Part shown: positions 1 to 6,900 of the stretch, piece by piece
Layout of the letters: the number at the start of each line of letters is the position of its first letter
Position numbering within the stretch: position 1 is the stretch's first letter
From: Candidatus Omnitrophota bacterium
GTDB taxonomy: Bacteria > Verrucomicrobiota > Verrucomicrobiia > Limisphaerales > UBA1319
DNA length: 7,674 bases
Direction of reading: 5' to 3'
Assembly: GCA_023473405.1 (NCBI GenBank)
Contig: JAMCZD010000006.1
Location: 1-7,674 of the forward strand
Position numbers and translations under genes: made by a program
The notes under the pieces: model-generated
What the model saw: the letters and a program-made list of their open reading frames with translations, nothing else
What the model was told of the DNA's origin: nothing
Databases searched by the model: none

Positions 1-503
1 CACCACGGACAAGGAGGGCAAGCTCCAGGTGAATGTGTGCGAACCATCCCCGCGCTCGATCCATCGGGGCAGGTGGCCGCCAGCAGAAAAGCAACCCCCG
101 CAAGCGGCGCGTTGTGAGAGGCTCGGACCTCTATCTGGACCGGCTGTCCCGCGATGACCTGCGTGCCACCCGGGCTCACCACCGAGAGCCAGAAACCTTC
201 GGGCGGCTCCGCCAACTCCGCCACGCGGTAAAACTGTGCGCGATTCTCGATGCTGACGATGTATGATAATTGATTCCCGCTGGCTACAAGTTGATTGGGC
301 TCGGTGGCCACTGCCTGCCAGGGACTGGCCAGGTTGGTGGTGGAATCGAGTTCGTAACGCCTGCCCGCCACGCTAGCCCACGAGATCGTGATCCGCGGCC
401 CTTCACGTCTGGTGCTTATCCGACCCGGGCTCTGGGCGCTTGACCGCGGCATGCCCAGCGCCAGGCAAAGCAGGGATAATCCGGCGAGTATCTGCTTTCC
501 CAT
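1..503 (-). CDS. Partial secreted Ig-like protein, probably frameshifted near the visible end
   Basis: An open frame of 167 codons runs from an ATG at 503 off the left edge. It begins with a clear signal peptide: MGKQ, a hydrophobic stretch rich in Leu/Ala/Gly, then a likely cleavage site at SSA|Q around residue 24. Residues ~40-105 form the module common in verrucomicrobial exported proteins: 'ISWASVAGRRYELDSTTNL', a Trp, then 'FYRVAEL'. An Ig-like segment follows ('VVSPGGTQVIAGQPVQIEV'). From about position 81 leftward the annotated frame gives an unconvincing Cys/Pro-rich tail. The neighbouring frame instead reads 'GGHLPRWIERGDGSHTFTW', which fits the end of a Big_7-type Ig domain, so a one-base indel near 80-92 is likely. 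No good ribosome binding site is visible before the ATG. The gene is divergent from the small ORF at 551. A surface or exported role is inferred; the substrate is unknown. Confidence 0.7.
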   Translation of the reverse strand, partial: MGKQILAGLSLLCLALGMPRSSAQSPGRISTRREGPRITISWASVAGRRYELDSTTNLASPWQAVATEPNQLVASGNQLSYIVSIENRAQFYRVAELAEPPEGFWLSVVSPGGTQVIAGQPVQIEVRASHNAPLAGVAFLLAATCPDGSSAGMVRTHSPGACPPCPW

Positions 504-550
504 TGCGAGCCGATATTGCCAAAATGGCAGCTCTGAGACAAGGAGGAAAA

Positions 551-712
551 ATGGCATGCATCGTATCGAATAACGGACGACTTGCCCAGGTTGGTTCCAT
601 ATTCGCTCAAGGTGGACTGGGGCAGCAAAGATACGTATCTTTGGTTGGTCATTTGAAAACAACCCAAAAGGAGATTTCAGACCTGATAGCAGATTATGAA
701 AAAGTCGCCTAA
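551..712 (+). CDS. Small hypothetical protein (53 aa)
   Basis: The ATG at 551 is preceded by AAGGAGG at 540-546, a near-perfect Shine-Dalgarno sequence at sensible spacing, which picks this start over the in-frame ATG at 440. The 53-residue product starts MACIVSNNGRLAQVG and ends in a charged, possibly helical segment (KTTQKEISDLIADYEKVA). I recognise no family, and see no signal peptide or membrane segment. It is divergent from the secreted protein starting at 503. The short gap between them contains a small palindrome (TGCCA-AAA-TGGCA, 517-529) that could be part of a shared control region. The stop codon is followed after 8 bases by a long inverted repeat. It could be a real small gene or the start of a gene lost by rearrangement. 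The main support is the ribosome binding site. Confidence 0.4.
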   Translation: MACIVSNNGRLAQVGSIFAQGGLGQQRYVSLVGHLKTTQKEISDLIADYEKVA

Positions 713-720
713 CATTAAAA

Positions 721-801
721 GGAATGTAGAGAACGCGGGAGGCGGGTAGTGGGCCTCGGATTGGCAACAAGGTAAACAGCCTCCCGCGTTCTTTGCATTC
801 C
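721..801. repeat. Long imperfect inverted repeat (23-bp arms)
   Basis: The left arm 721-743 (GGAATGTAGAGAACGCGGGA then GGC) and the right arm 779-801 are reverse complements at 21 of 23 positions. They are separated by a 35-base loop. Transcribed, this would make a very stable hairpin 8 bases after the small ORF's stop, but no T-run follows on either strand, so it is not a classical terminator. The size, the clean arm ends and the position beside IS91 debris fit a small non-autonomous palindromic element or a family of dispersed intergenic repeats. That origin is inferred. Confidence 0.75.
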
Positions 802-1053
802 CCGGTTGGACATAGGGGCGGCATTTCCTTTGCGGAAAGTGTGTGCGGCTCTGCTGGCTCGAAGAATGGATTCCAGCTAAGCCAGCCTTACACCCCGGCA
901 TGCTAACAGCATCGAAGGGAAGAGTTCCAGCGCGAATGAGCCTGACCGCACCAAACCGGGCCGCAGCATGGCTCCCCCCCCCGCTGGACAGACCTCTTCG
1001 GTTCACGAGGAAAGCCCTTGTGTGAAACGGCATCCGTTCGCGAGCAACAGAGG
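802..1053. other. Gene-free stretch, probably the 3' flank of the IS91 remnant
   Basis: I find no convincing gene on either strand here; open frames through it are shadows with odd composition. On the minus strand it lies directly downstream of the transposase stop. It may therefore include the non-coding terminal segment of the element, though no end can be recognised with certainty. A run of nine C residues occurs at 974-982. Confidence 0.35.
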
Positions 1054-1642
1054 TCACGGTGGATCGCGGGAGGGAGCCACAGGCAGTTGACCGCGATGCC
1101 AATGGCCAATGCACTGCATGGGACGGTTGCACCGGGGACAGCGGGGAGGCAGAACCGTGGCCCTGACGCAGGCCAAAGTCTGCACCTCATCAAAGGTCTC
1201 CGCTGCTTCCAGCGAATCAAACGGATCAAACTCCTCGTCCGGACCTTCCGGTCCCATGCAAACTGGGCCGGTCGACTCGACCTTGCGGTCCGCCAGCAAT
1301 GCCTGAATGTGTTCGCGTTTGGCCTTGGCCGAAGGATGCAGCCAGCCAAAGCGGCGGACCCGATGAAACCCGCTCGGCAGCACATGCTGCAAGAAGCGAC
1401 GGATCAATTCCTCGGGTCCCAGGTGTGCAACACGCCCAGCATCCCCAGTTGGGCGCCCAGACGCCGCGGAATTGAGCCGCTAAATCCTGGAGGGCCTGGG
1501 CGCTGGCGGCAAACAAGGCGTCGTAGCCCAGTTGCGGGTGCGAGCGCATCCAACCGCGCAAGCCCTCCGGCACCATAAAGGTGGGCGGGAAGTGAGCGAC
1601 GGGTGAGAGCCACGCTGTTTGCCGGGCATGCCAGTCTTGCAC
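1054..1642 (-). pseudogene. IS91-family (Y2/HUH) transposase remnant, frameshifted and internally deleted
   Basis: Read on the minus strand, three pieces in changing frames match an IS91-type rolling-circle transposase. Piece one (1642 to ~1470) has 'QDWHARQTAW' and 'VPEGLRGWMRSHPQLGYDAL' followed by 'ASAQALQDLAAQ'. After a frameshift near 1465-1475, piece two reads 'PRRLGAQLGMLGVLHTW', a family hallmark. Piece three (from ~1420 to the TGA at 1054) reads 'EELIRRFLQHVLPSGFHRVR' and ends with a zinc-ribbon-like CPRCNRPM. In intact members roughly 150 or more residues lie between the HTW motif and the EELIRRF motif; they hold the HxH metal site and the catalytic tyrosines. All of that is missing. 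The N-terminal zinc-binding region is missing too, and an in-frame stop lies just before 1642. The element cannot encode an active transposase. The antitoxin gene starts about 20 bases beyond its truncated end. Confidence 0.85.
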
Positions 1643-1664
1643 TCACCGGCGGGCCCCGTATCGT

Positions 1665-1937
1665 ATGGCTATGGATCAGGCGATTATTGAACATGAGGCG
1701 ATGCCGTTGCCTGCAAAGGAGCGCGCATTATTGGCCGATGCCTCATTGGGCAGTCTTGATGACGAAGCGGAACGAGAAGTGGAGGCTGCCTGGACACGGG
1801 AGGCGGAGGAACAATTGGCGGCATACCGTCGGGCAGACATTGAGCCACTGGACGGTCCATCCGTGCTGCGAGAGCTTCGTAAAAGCCGGAGCAATGAATT
1901 ATCGACTCCTCTCGGCCGCCCGGCAGGACTTGGCTGA
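1665..1937 (+). CDS. Putative addiction-module antitoxin (PF09720-like)
   Basis: The 90-residue product resembles the small 'putative addiction module component' antitoxins. It has an amphipathic start with a 'LPAKERALLADASLGSLDD' segment, then the characteristic 'EVEAAWTREAEEQLAAYR' helix and a 'IEPLDGPSVLREL' end. Family members are usually about 70-80 residues and end near the toxin start. Here the frame runs 44 bases into the toxin gene, giving an atypical tail (NELSTPLGRPAGLG), which may reflect loss of the normal stop or a small indel. The first ATG at 1665 is used, with another two codons later; neither has a clear ribosome binding site. The gene begins right at the broken end of the IS91 remnant, so its original promoter may be gone. 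The expected role is to bind and neutralise the ParE/RelE-type partner and repress the operon. Confidence 0.75.
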   Translation: MAMDQAIIEHEAMPLPAKERALLADASLGSLDDEAEREVEAAWTREAEEQLAAYRRADIEPLDGPSVLRELRKSRSNELSTPLGRPAGLG

Positions 1938-2238
1938 TGCTCTGGAGTACTATGAACAGGCGGCGCCCGGGCTTGGCCTGGAGTTTTTGGACGAGGTCGA
2001 GCGCACGGTAAGCCGGACTCTTCTCCAACCAAAGGCATGGACGCGTGTATTCGAAAACCAGAGACGTTATCAATATCCACACACAACTCACTTAACCTCA
2101 ATGACTCGCTCTGGTCCGACCCCGATACAACCGATAGAAGCAGTTTGCACATCGGACGCCAGTGGCCCGGCGCGCCTCATGACGATCGAGCTGCATACAT
2201 ACATTTACCCGTATCATTATATTGCCAAGCCTCGTTGA
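1894..2238 (+). CDS. ParE/RelE-type toxin, C-terminal half replaced; probably inactive
   Basis: Starting at the ATG at 1894, inside the end of the antitoxin gene, the frame encodes a typical ParE/RelE N-terminus. It has 'MNYRLLSAARQDLADALEYY', then 'GLGLEFLDEVERTVSRTLLQ' and 'PKAWTRV'. Intact relatives continue with an Arg-rich strand, an 'FPY.LVY' strand and an 'AV.H..R.P.YW' end, which complete the ribonuclease/gyrase-inhibitor fold. After about residue 55 ('ENQRRY') none of this is visible in any frame. The remaining ~60 codons give a low-complexity sequence with no family features. The break falls near 2060 and looks like a junction to unrelated DNA rather than a simple frameshift. Overlap with the preceding gene is the usual arrangement for these modules. 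I infer loss of toxicity. Confidence 0.7.
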   Translation: MNYRLLSAARQDLADALEYYEQAAPGLGLEFLDEVERTVSRTLLQPKAWTRVFENQRRYQYPHTTHLTSMTRSGPTPIQPIEAVCTSDASGPARLMTIELHTYIYPYHYIAKPR

Positions 2239-2255
2239 TGTGGTAAGCTTTAATC
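2060..2255. promoter_or_regulatory. Unassigned stretch with a weak candidate promoter for the brnTA pair
   Basis: Beyond the toxin break this stretch has no recognisable coding content, although the broken toxin frame stays open to 2238. Its right end becomes AT-rich. TATATT at 2218-2223 is a reasonable -10 box about 33 bases before the GTG start of brnT, but no good -35 box sits at the right distance. BrnA-type antitoxins usually repress their own promoter, and a control site would be expected here. I cannot point to a clear operator. Confidence 0.25.
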
Positions 2256-2540
2256 GTGACACGATTCGAATGGGATGATGATAAGGATCGGTTGAATCAG
2301 GAGAAGCATGGCGTCGGTTTTCGCCTCGCCAGGTATGCCTTTGCCGATCCGAAGCGTGTCATTTCGGAAGATCCGGCTCACAGCTCGGAGGAGGACCGGT
2401 TTTATTGCATCGGACGGGTTAGGGGCGGAATCCTTACAGTCCGATTTACATACCGGCAGAACGTCATCCGCATTTTCGGCGCCGGATATTGGCGCAAAGG
2501 AAAGAAACTGTATGAAGAGCAAGATTCAGTACAAAGATGA
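2256..2540 (+). CDS. brnT: BrnT family toxin
   Basis: The 94-residue product matches BrnT (PF04365), a RelE-fold ribonuclease toxin that inhibits translation. The N-terminal signature 'FEWDDDKDRLNQEKHGVGF' is present, followed by 'DRFYCIGRV' and a strand with 'LTVRFTYR'. The end, 'IRIFGAGYWRKGKKLYEE', replaces the common ISARxA...ER..Y ending. I remember this GAGYWRKGK form from a BrnT subgroup, so it is probably a variant rather than damage. The start is a GTG (GTGACACGATTC) because no in-frame ATG precedes the signature; the ribosome binding site is weak. The gene overlaps the antitoxin gene by 29 bases, in the toxin-first order typical of brnTA. Length is close to that usual for the family. 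Confidence 0.88.
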   Translation: MTRFEWDDDKDRLNQEKHGVGFRLARYAFADPKRVISEDPAHSSEEDRFYCIGRVRGGILTVRFTYRQNVIRIFGAGYWRKGKKLYEEQDSVQR

Positions 2541-2781
2541 GCCCATGGGGGAATTGAGGGCGGTCCGGGATTTCCTTCCTCCTCCAGAGGATTTGGTCTT
2601 TGAGGAAGATACCGTGAAGGTCACAATCGGGTTGAGCCGTTCGAGCGTCGAGTTCTTCAAGCGCGAGGCCCGCTTGCATCATACCGCCTATCAAAAGATG
2701 ATTCGGCGGCTTCTCGATTTGTACGCTTCCCGATATGAGTCAGAGGAAGCCCCAACAGCGGAATCCAGACGACGTCGCTAA
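2512..2781 (+). CDS. brnA: BrnA/CopG-like antitoxin
   Basis: The 89-residue product begins at the ATG at 2512, within the end of brnT. It carries a flexible, acidic N-terminal half (VRDFLPPPEDLVFEED) expected to wrap the toxin. A ribbon-helix-helix-like segment follows, with the strand 'VKVTIGLSRSSVEFFKREA' and the helix 'YQKMIRRLLDLY'. These are the features of BrnA/CopG-type antitoxins, which neutralise BrnT and dimerise on DNA to repress the operon. The tail ends in four consecutive Arg residues. The gene order, the 29-base overlap with brnT and the normal length argue for an intact pair. Assignment to BrnA strictly or to a closely related CopG subgroup is uncertain; the partnership with the BrnT neighbour is strong. 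Confidence 0.85.
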   Translation: MKSKIQYKDEPMGELRAVRDFLPPPEDLVFEEDTVKVTIGLSRSSVEFFKREARLHHTAYQKMIRRLLDLYASRYESEEAPTAESRRRR

Positions 2782-2841
2782 TCGCCCCGCGTCTGATTCC
2801 GGACGTTGGCTGGTTACGCGCCCACTGACGACGAAACTGCA

Positions 2842-3105
2842 ATGTCTGCTTACTACGACATAGAACGCTACCGGGAGGAGGAAGCTACGGAGCGGCTCAT
2901 CGAGGACCAGCATCGGCACATCTCGGAGAGTCCGGTTATTTACTACTTGGCTCATTTCGGCGACGCCATTGAGGAGCGCGTTCAGCATTGCCGGACCGAG
3001 GCTAACGAGTTGGCATCCGCTGGTTTTGAACCTTTGAACATGTCCGGAAAACCTGTGAATTCATTGTGCATCACCGCCTTAGCGACTTATCCTGAGGCGA
3101 TTTAA
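2842..3105 (+). CDS. Hypothetical protein, apparently the N-terminal part of a longer family
   Basis: The ATG at 2842 gives 87 residues. A TTG at 2806 in the same frame would add 12, but neither start has a convincing ribosome binding site. The first ~70 residues look like real protein: an acidic, helical 'YYDIERYREEEATERLIEDQ' and then 'SPVIYYLAHFGDAIEERV' followed by 'CRTEANELASAGF'. I recall conserved bacterial proteins of unknown function with this kind of start that continue with a hydrophobic helical region. Here the family-like sequence stops at about residue 72, and the last ~15-25 residues look unrelated. The stop codon sits on the end of the minus-strand RCC1 remnant, so a deletion or insertion junction probably truncated this gene. 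It lies 60 bases after brnA on the same strand. No function is assigned. Confidence 0.5.
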   Translation: MSAYYDIERYREEEATERLIEDQHRHISESPVIYYLAHFGDAIEERVQHCRTEANELASAGFEPLNMSGKPVNSLCITALATYPEAI

Positions 3106-3421
3106 TCGAACTGGCGCACCCGGTAAAAACGCTGCGTGTTGGTAGCCGCCGGATCGTTCAATACAGAGGCCCATCGTGGGGCCAACCCACCACGGTACCG
3201 TCACTTCTAAGCGCTGAACTGTGAGTTCTCCCGGCGGCAACCGCAACCACGTTGCTCAAGCCCGACGGGACATTGGTCTGGCCGTAATCATTCAATCCCC
3301 AGGCAACCACTTCTGATTCGGCGCGCGAATCCCGCTCAAATTCTCCAAGAAAGACGTAAACCAAAAAGAAGGCAGAGCGGGTGAAAAAACACGTACCGAC
3401 ATGGGCCAGTTTAAGTTTCAT
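3102..3421 (-). pseudogene. Remnant of a secreted RCC1-repeat protein
   Basis: From an ATG at 3421 the minus strand encodes a hydrophobic signal-like start (CFFTRSAFFLVYVFLG). A good RCC1-type repeat follows: 'SEVVAWGLNDYGQTN' and 'LSNVVAVAAGRTHSSALRS', then 'DGTVVGW'. Intact verrucomicrobial proteins of this kind carry several such repeats. Here the frame breaks at about 3185 and stops at 3158. In another frame the DNA continues 'RWASVLNDPAATNTQRFYRV' and 'RQFD' to a TAA at 3102-3104, which is the typical C-terminus of these exported proteins. The simplest reading is an internal deletion that removed the other repeats and joined the first repeat out of frame to the last codons. RCC1 repeats form beta-propellers; the original role (surface binding or display) is inferred only. 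Confidence 0.7.
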
Positions 3422-3490
3422 GTTCAGTCGCAGACCGACCGACCTCGGCTTTGCCGAGTTCAACAATCTTCTCAACCAAGCAACAAATTT

Positions 3491-3519
3491 AAACTACTAC
3501 CGTAACCAGTAATTGTAAA
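3491..3519 (-). promoter_or_regulatory. Candidate promoter for the RCC1 remnant
   Basis: On the minus strand TTTACA (3519-3514) is followed after 17 bases by TAGTTT (3496-3491), about 70 bases before the ATG at 3421. The -35 box is good and the -10 box is poor. The surrounding DNA is clearly AT-rich compared with the rest of the window. A small CTCGGC-TTT-GCCGAG hairpin (3444-3458) lies in the presumed leader. Confidence 0.25.
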
Positions 3520-3549
3520 CCTTAAATAATTTGCCGCGCGCCGGAATTA

Positions 3550-3742
3550 GATCCCGAAGGGATCGCAGCCATTAGCCGCGGATTGCGCGAGGCACGAACG
3601 CCACCCCGCGGAACGTGAACGCCAATGGAATCCGATCCCGGAGGGATCGCAGAGGACTCTGGCATCGCGCGGATGCGGGATGCGGGATTCATTTTCATCG
3701 GCAACCGGTGGTGTCGCTTCGCTCGACCACCGGCTAATGGCT
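3550..3742. repeat. Composite palindromic intergenic repeat
   Basis: Two near-identical 19-mers, GATCCCGAAGGGATCGCAG at 3550-3568 and the same with GGA in place of GAA at 3634-3652, each contain a 6-bp stem with a 3-base loop. A third palindrome, CCGGTGGT (3705-3712) with ACCACCGG (3726-3733), lies to the right. A perfect 12-bp inverted pair, AGCCATTAGCCG (3567-3578) and CGGCTAATGGCT (3731-3742), brackets most of the unit. A short tandem GATGCGG GATGCGG occurs at 3672-3685. This layout matches the dispersed REP-like repeats I remember from verrucomicrobial intergenic DNA. No gene is supported inside it. Confidence 0.75.
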
Positions 3743-3830
3743 CTAAACCCTCGAGTTTCTCGCCGGCGCGCGGATGGGATGAGTCTTGTTTGGTGTTTCT
3801 TTTTAGCCCGGTAGCGGAATTATCGGACTG

Positions 3831-3839
3831 TGGTATACT
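3831..3839 (+). promoter_or_regulatory. Candidate extended -10 promoter for the large secreted protein
   Basis: TGGTATACT fits an extended -10 element (TGn-TATACT). No strong -35 box is seen 16-18 bases upstream, which extended -10 promoters can do without. Transcription would start near 3846 and leave a leader of about 90 bases. An 11-bp direct repeat ACCCTCGAGTT lies on either side (3747-3757 and 3872-3882), each copy with a CTCGAG palindrome. A small GGGTA-AGGGA-TACCC hairpin (3861-3875) falls in the leader. Confidence 0.35.
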
Positions 3840-3937
3840 AACGCATGTTTGGGGGCGTCGGGGTAAGGGATACCCTCGAGTTCCGGAAGGCGCCGCCCAG
3901 CCTAAGGTAAATTCAATTCGAAAAGGAAATTCACCCA

Positions 3938-6900
3938 ATGAAAGGTTACTCAAAATGCTTGTTGTACGGCCTTTGTCTTGTCGGATTGGCCGTTTCAATT
4001 CCGCTCCGCGCCGCAACCATAACGGTGGAAATGGTCGAGTATGCATTTCAACCCGCCAACCTCACCATCAACATGGGGGACACGGTCACCTGGACCAATG
4101 CGGGCGCCTTCCAGCATACCTCGACCAGCGGCAACAGTCCGCCTGCTTCGGATGGGTTATGGGATTCAGGGATCGTGCAACCCGGCGGCACCTTCTCGCA
4201 CACGTTCACCACCGCCGGAACCTTCCCTTATTTCTGTGCCATCCACTATTTTCTGGGAATGACGGGCGTTATCACCGTTCAGGGCGCCAATGTGCCACCC
4301 GCCGTCGCCATCAATAGTCCCACCAACGGCGCCAGTTATATCTCGCCAGCCAATATCACCATCCAAGCCGCCGCCAGCGACAGTGATGGAACCGTGACCC
4401 AGGTGCAATTCTTCGATGCCACCAACTTGCTTGGCGTGGTCAATACCAGTCCGTATGACCTCCCCGTGACTCTCTACCCCGGCAGCAACTCGCTCACCAC
4501 CGTCGCCACCGACAACCTTGGGGCTTCGACAACGTCGGCCCCGGTGACGGTATCAGTGGGTACCATTGAGATTCTTGACCCGCTCACGAACCACATCACC
4601 AAAGGCCCCATCACCATCGAGCTCAAGACCATCCTCGATGGCCTGGCCTCGCCGCTCGGCATGGCGGTGCCGGATGACGGCAGCGGACGCATGTTTGTTT
4701 ACGATCAAGCAGGCAAAGCCTGGATCGTGACGTCCACCGGCGCCTTGACCACTCCTTTCATCGACGTTCACAACCGCTTGGTGGCGCAAACCACCTACGA
4801 CGAACGCGGTTTCATCGGCTTGGCCACCCACCCTAATTTTGCCCAGCACCCCCTGGTTTACACTTACACCTCCGAACCGGTCTCCGGCCCCGCCGATTTC
4901 ACCGACACAAATCCCCCCAACGGCACCAACAACTGCCAGAATGTGCTCGCCGAATGGCAGATCGATTCATCGAACACTAACCGCGTCGATCCCTCGACTC
5001 GACGTGAGCTGCTGCGCATCGATAAACCGTATGAAAATCACAACGGCGGCACGCTTATGTTCGGACCGGATGGTTACCTGTACCTCTCGACGGGTGACGG
5101 CGGCGGCGCCGATGACGTTGGTCCGGGCCACCTTGCCCCGGACGGAAATGCCCAGAGTCTCCAGAGAATCTACGGCAAAATCCTGCGCATCGATGTCAAT
5201 GGCACTAACTCCGCCAACGGTCAGTACGGCATCCCAAGTGACAATCCGTTTGTCGGGACCAGCGCCGTTCAGGAAATCTATGCCTACGGCCTGCGCAATC
5301 CATATAAGTATAGTTTCGATTCGGTGACCGGAAACCTATACGCTGGCGACGCCGGCGAAAACACCGTCGAGGAGGTGGACTACATTGTCAAGGGCGGCAA
5401 TTACGGCTGGAACAACAAGGAAGGCAGCTTCTGGTTCGACTCGATTGCTTCCGATCCAAATTTCGGTTTCGTCGTGACCGGCCCGGTGCGACCGGTGCCG
5501 CCGAACCTGATCGATCCGCTAGCGGAGTATGATCACTTTGACGGGCACGTGGTTATTGGCGGCTATGTATATTGGGGCTCACAGATTCCCGCTTTGCAAG
5601 GCCGCTATGTCTTTGGCGATTGGGGTTCGTTCGCCGGACCTTCCGCCCGCCTCTTCTACCTCGACACCAACAACGTCATCAAAGAGTTCCACATCGGCCT
5701 CGAAGACCGCCCCGCCGGCTTTTGGCTGAAAGGCTTCGGCCAAGACCCCAGCGGTGAGATGTACGTGTTCGGCTCCCGCATGCTCGGTCCCGCCGGGAAT
5801 ACTGGCACCATGCTGAAGATCATTCCCCCGCCGGCTCCCCTCACCATTGTCAGCGCGCGAGACCAGGGTGGAACGAACTTGGCGGTCTCCTGGATGGGTG
5901 GCACCGGTCCATTTGCGCTTCAGAAGAAGTTCTCTCTGAACGACGAGACGTGGATGAACACCGGCTTCACGACCAACCAGCAAGCTGATACTCAATTGGC
6001 AGCCAGCGCCGCGTTCTTCCGCGTGACTGACACGGCCCACCAACTGCCCACCCCGCTGAGCGCTTACCTCTCCGGCACCGCCGAGCGTCCCAATCCGGTG
6101 ACCACAAGCGGGACCGGCCTGGCCCTGTTCAGCCTCGATGGCAACACCTTTCGGTTCACCATCAGCTACAGCGGATTGAGCGGTCCCGCCACGGCGGCGC
6201 ATATCCATGGCCCGGCCGATACCAGCGGTTCAGCCGGCGTCTTGGTAAGCTTAATGCCTTACGCCGTCGGAACGCTCGGAGCGACGGGCGGGTTCTCCGG
6301 CACGATCGTTATTCCGGACGACCTGAAGTCCATGATCCAGGCCGGCTTGACTTACGTAAACATCCATACCGCGAATAATCCGGCTGGTGAGATTCGCGGG
6401 CAGATCACTCCAGTGTTGATGCAGGCCTCCGCCAGCGGCGCTCAGGAGGTCCCGACCGTTGCCACCTCCGGACATGCCCTGGGCGAGTTTACCCTCGTCG
6501 GCAACCAACTCTCCTTCAATATCACTTACCGCGAACTCTCCACCAACGCCTTCGCAGCCCACATCCACGGACCGGCTCCCATCGGGAGCAACGCGCCGGT
6601 AATGATCAGCCTCGAACCATTCAATGGCGGCGCCTTCGGCAGCAATGGCGTCTTGGCCGGCTCGGTCACCCTGACACCCGACCAACTAACCGACGTGATT
6701 GCCGGTATGACTTACGTAAATATCCACACCGCCAACAACCCAGCCGGCGAGATTCGTGGCCAAATCCTACCTCAATCCACCGGCATCCCCCTGAGCGCCG
6801 CCATCAGCGCCGCCGCCGAGATTCCTCCACCAACCGCGACCACCGGCTCCGGCGAGGGACTCCTCAGCCTCGAAGGCGATACCCTCCGATTCAGCATCAC

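Noticed and set aside
1018..1578. 186-codon plus-strand open frame
   Set aside because: It is antisense to the IS91 transposase pieces, has no ribosome binding site, and its Arg/Pro/Ser-rich product resembles nothing; it is a shadow of the minus-strand remnant.
2110..2175. Minus-strand reading 'NCFYRLYRG' resembling the exported-protein C-terminus
   Set aside because: The similarity covers only a few residues and nothing around it supports such a gene; probably chance.
2037..2246. 69-codon plus-strand open frame between the toxin remnant and brnT
   Set aside because: No ribosome binding site, no recognisable motif, and it starts inside the ParE frame.
2782..2840. Possible integron attC-like site after brnA (GGTTACGCGCCC with CGCGT/ACGCG pairing)
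   Set aside because: The GTTRRRY core does not match (GTTACGC), there is no matching RYYYAAC start, and no second site is seen near the other genes.
3625..4317. 230-codon plus-strand open frame spanning the repeat and the start of the large gene
   Set aside because: It crosses the palindromic repeat and the promoter, then runs out of frame through the signal peptide and copper domain; the product has no protein-like features.
5579..6208. 209-codon minus-strand open frame
   Set aside because: It lies wholly antisense to the dehydrogenase and linker part of the large gene, which has strong domain evidence.
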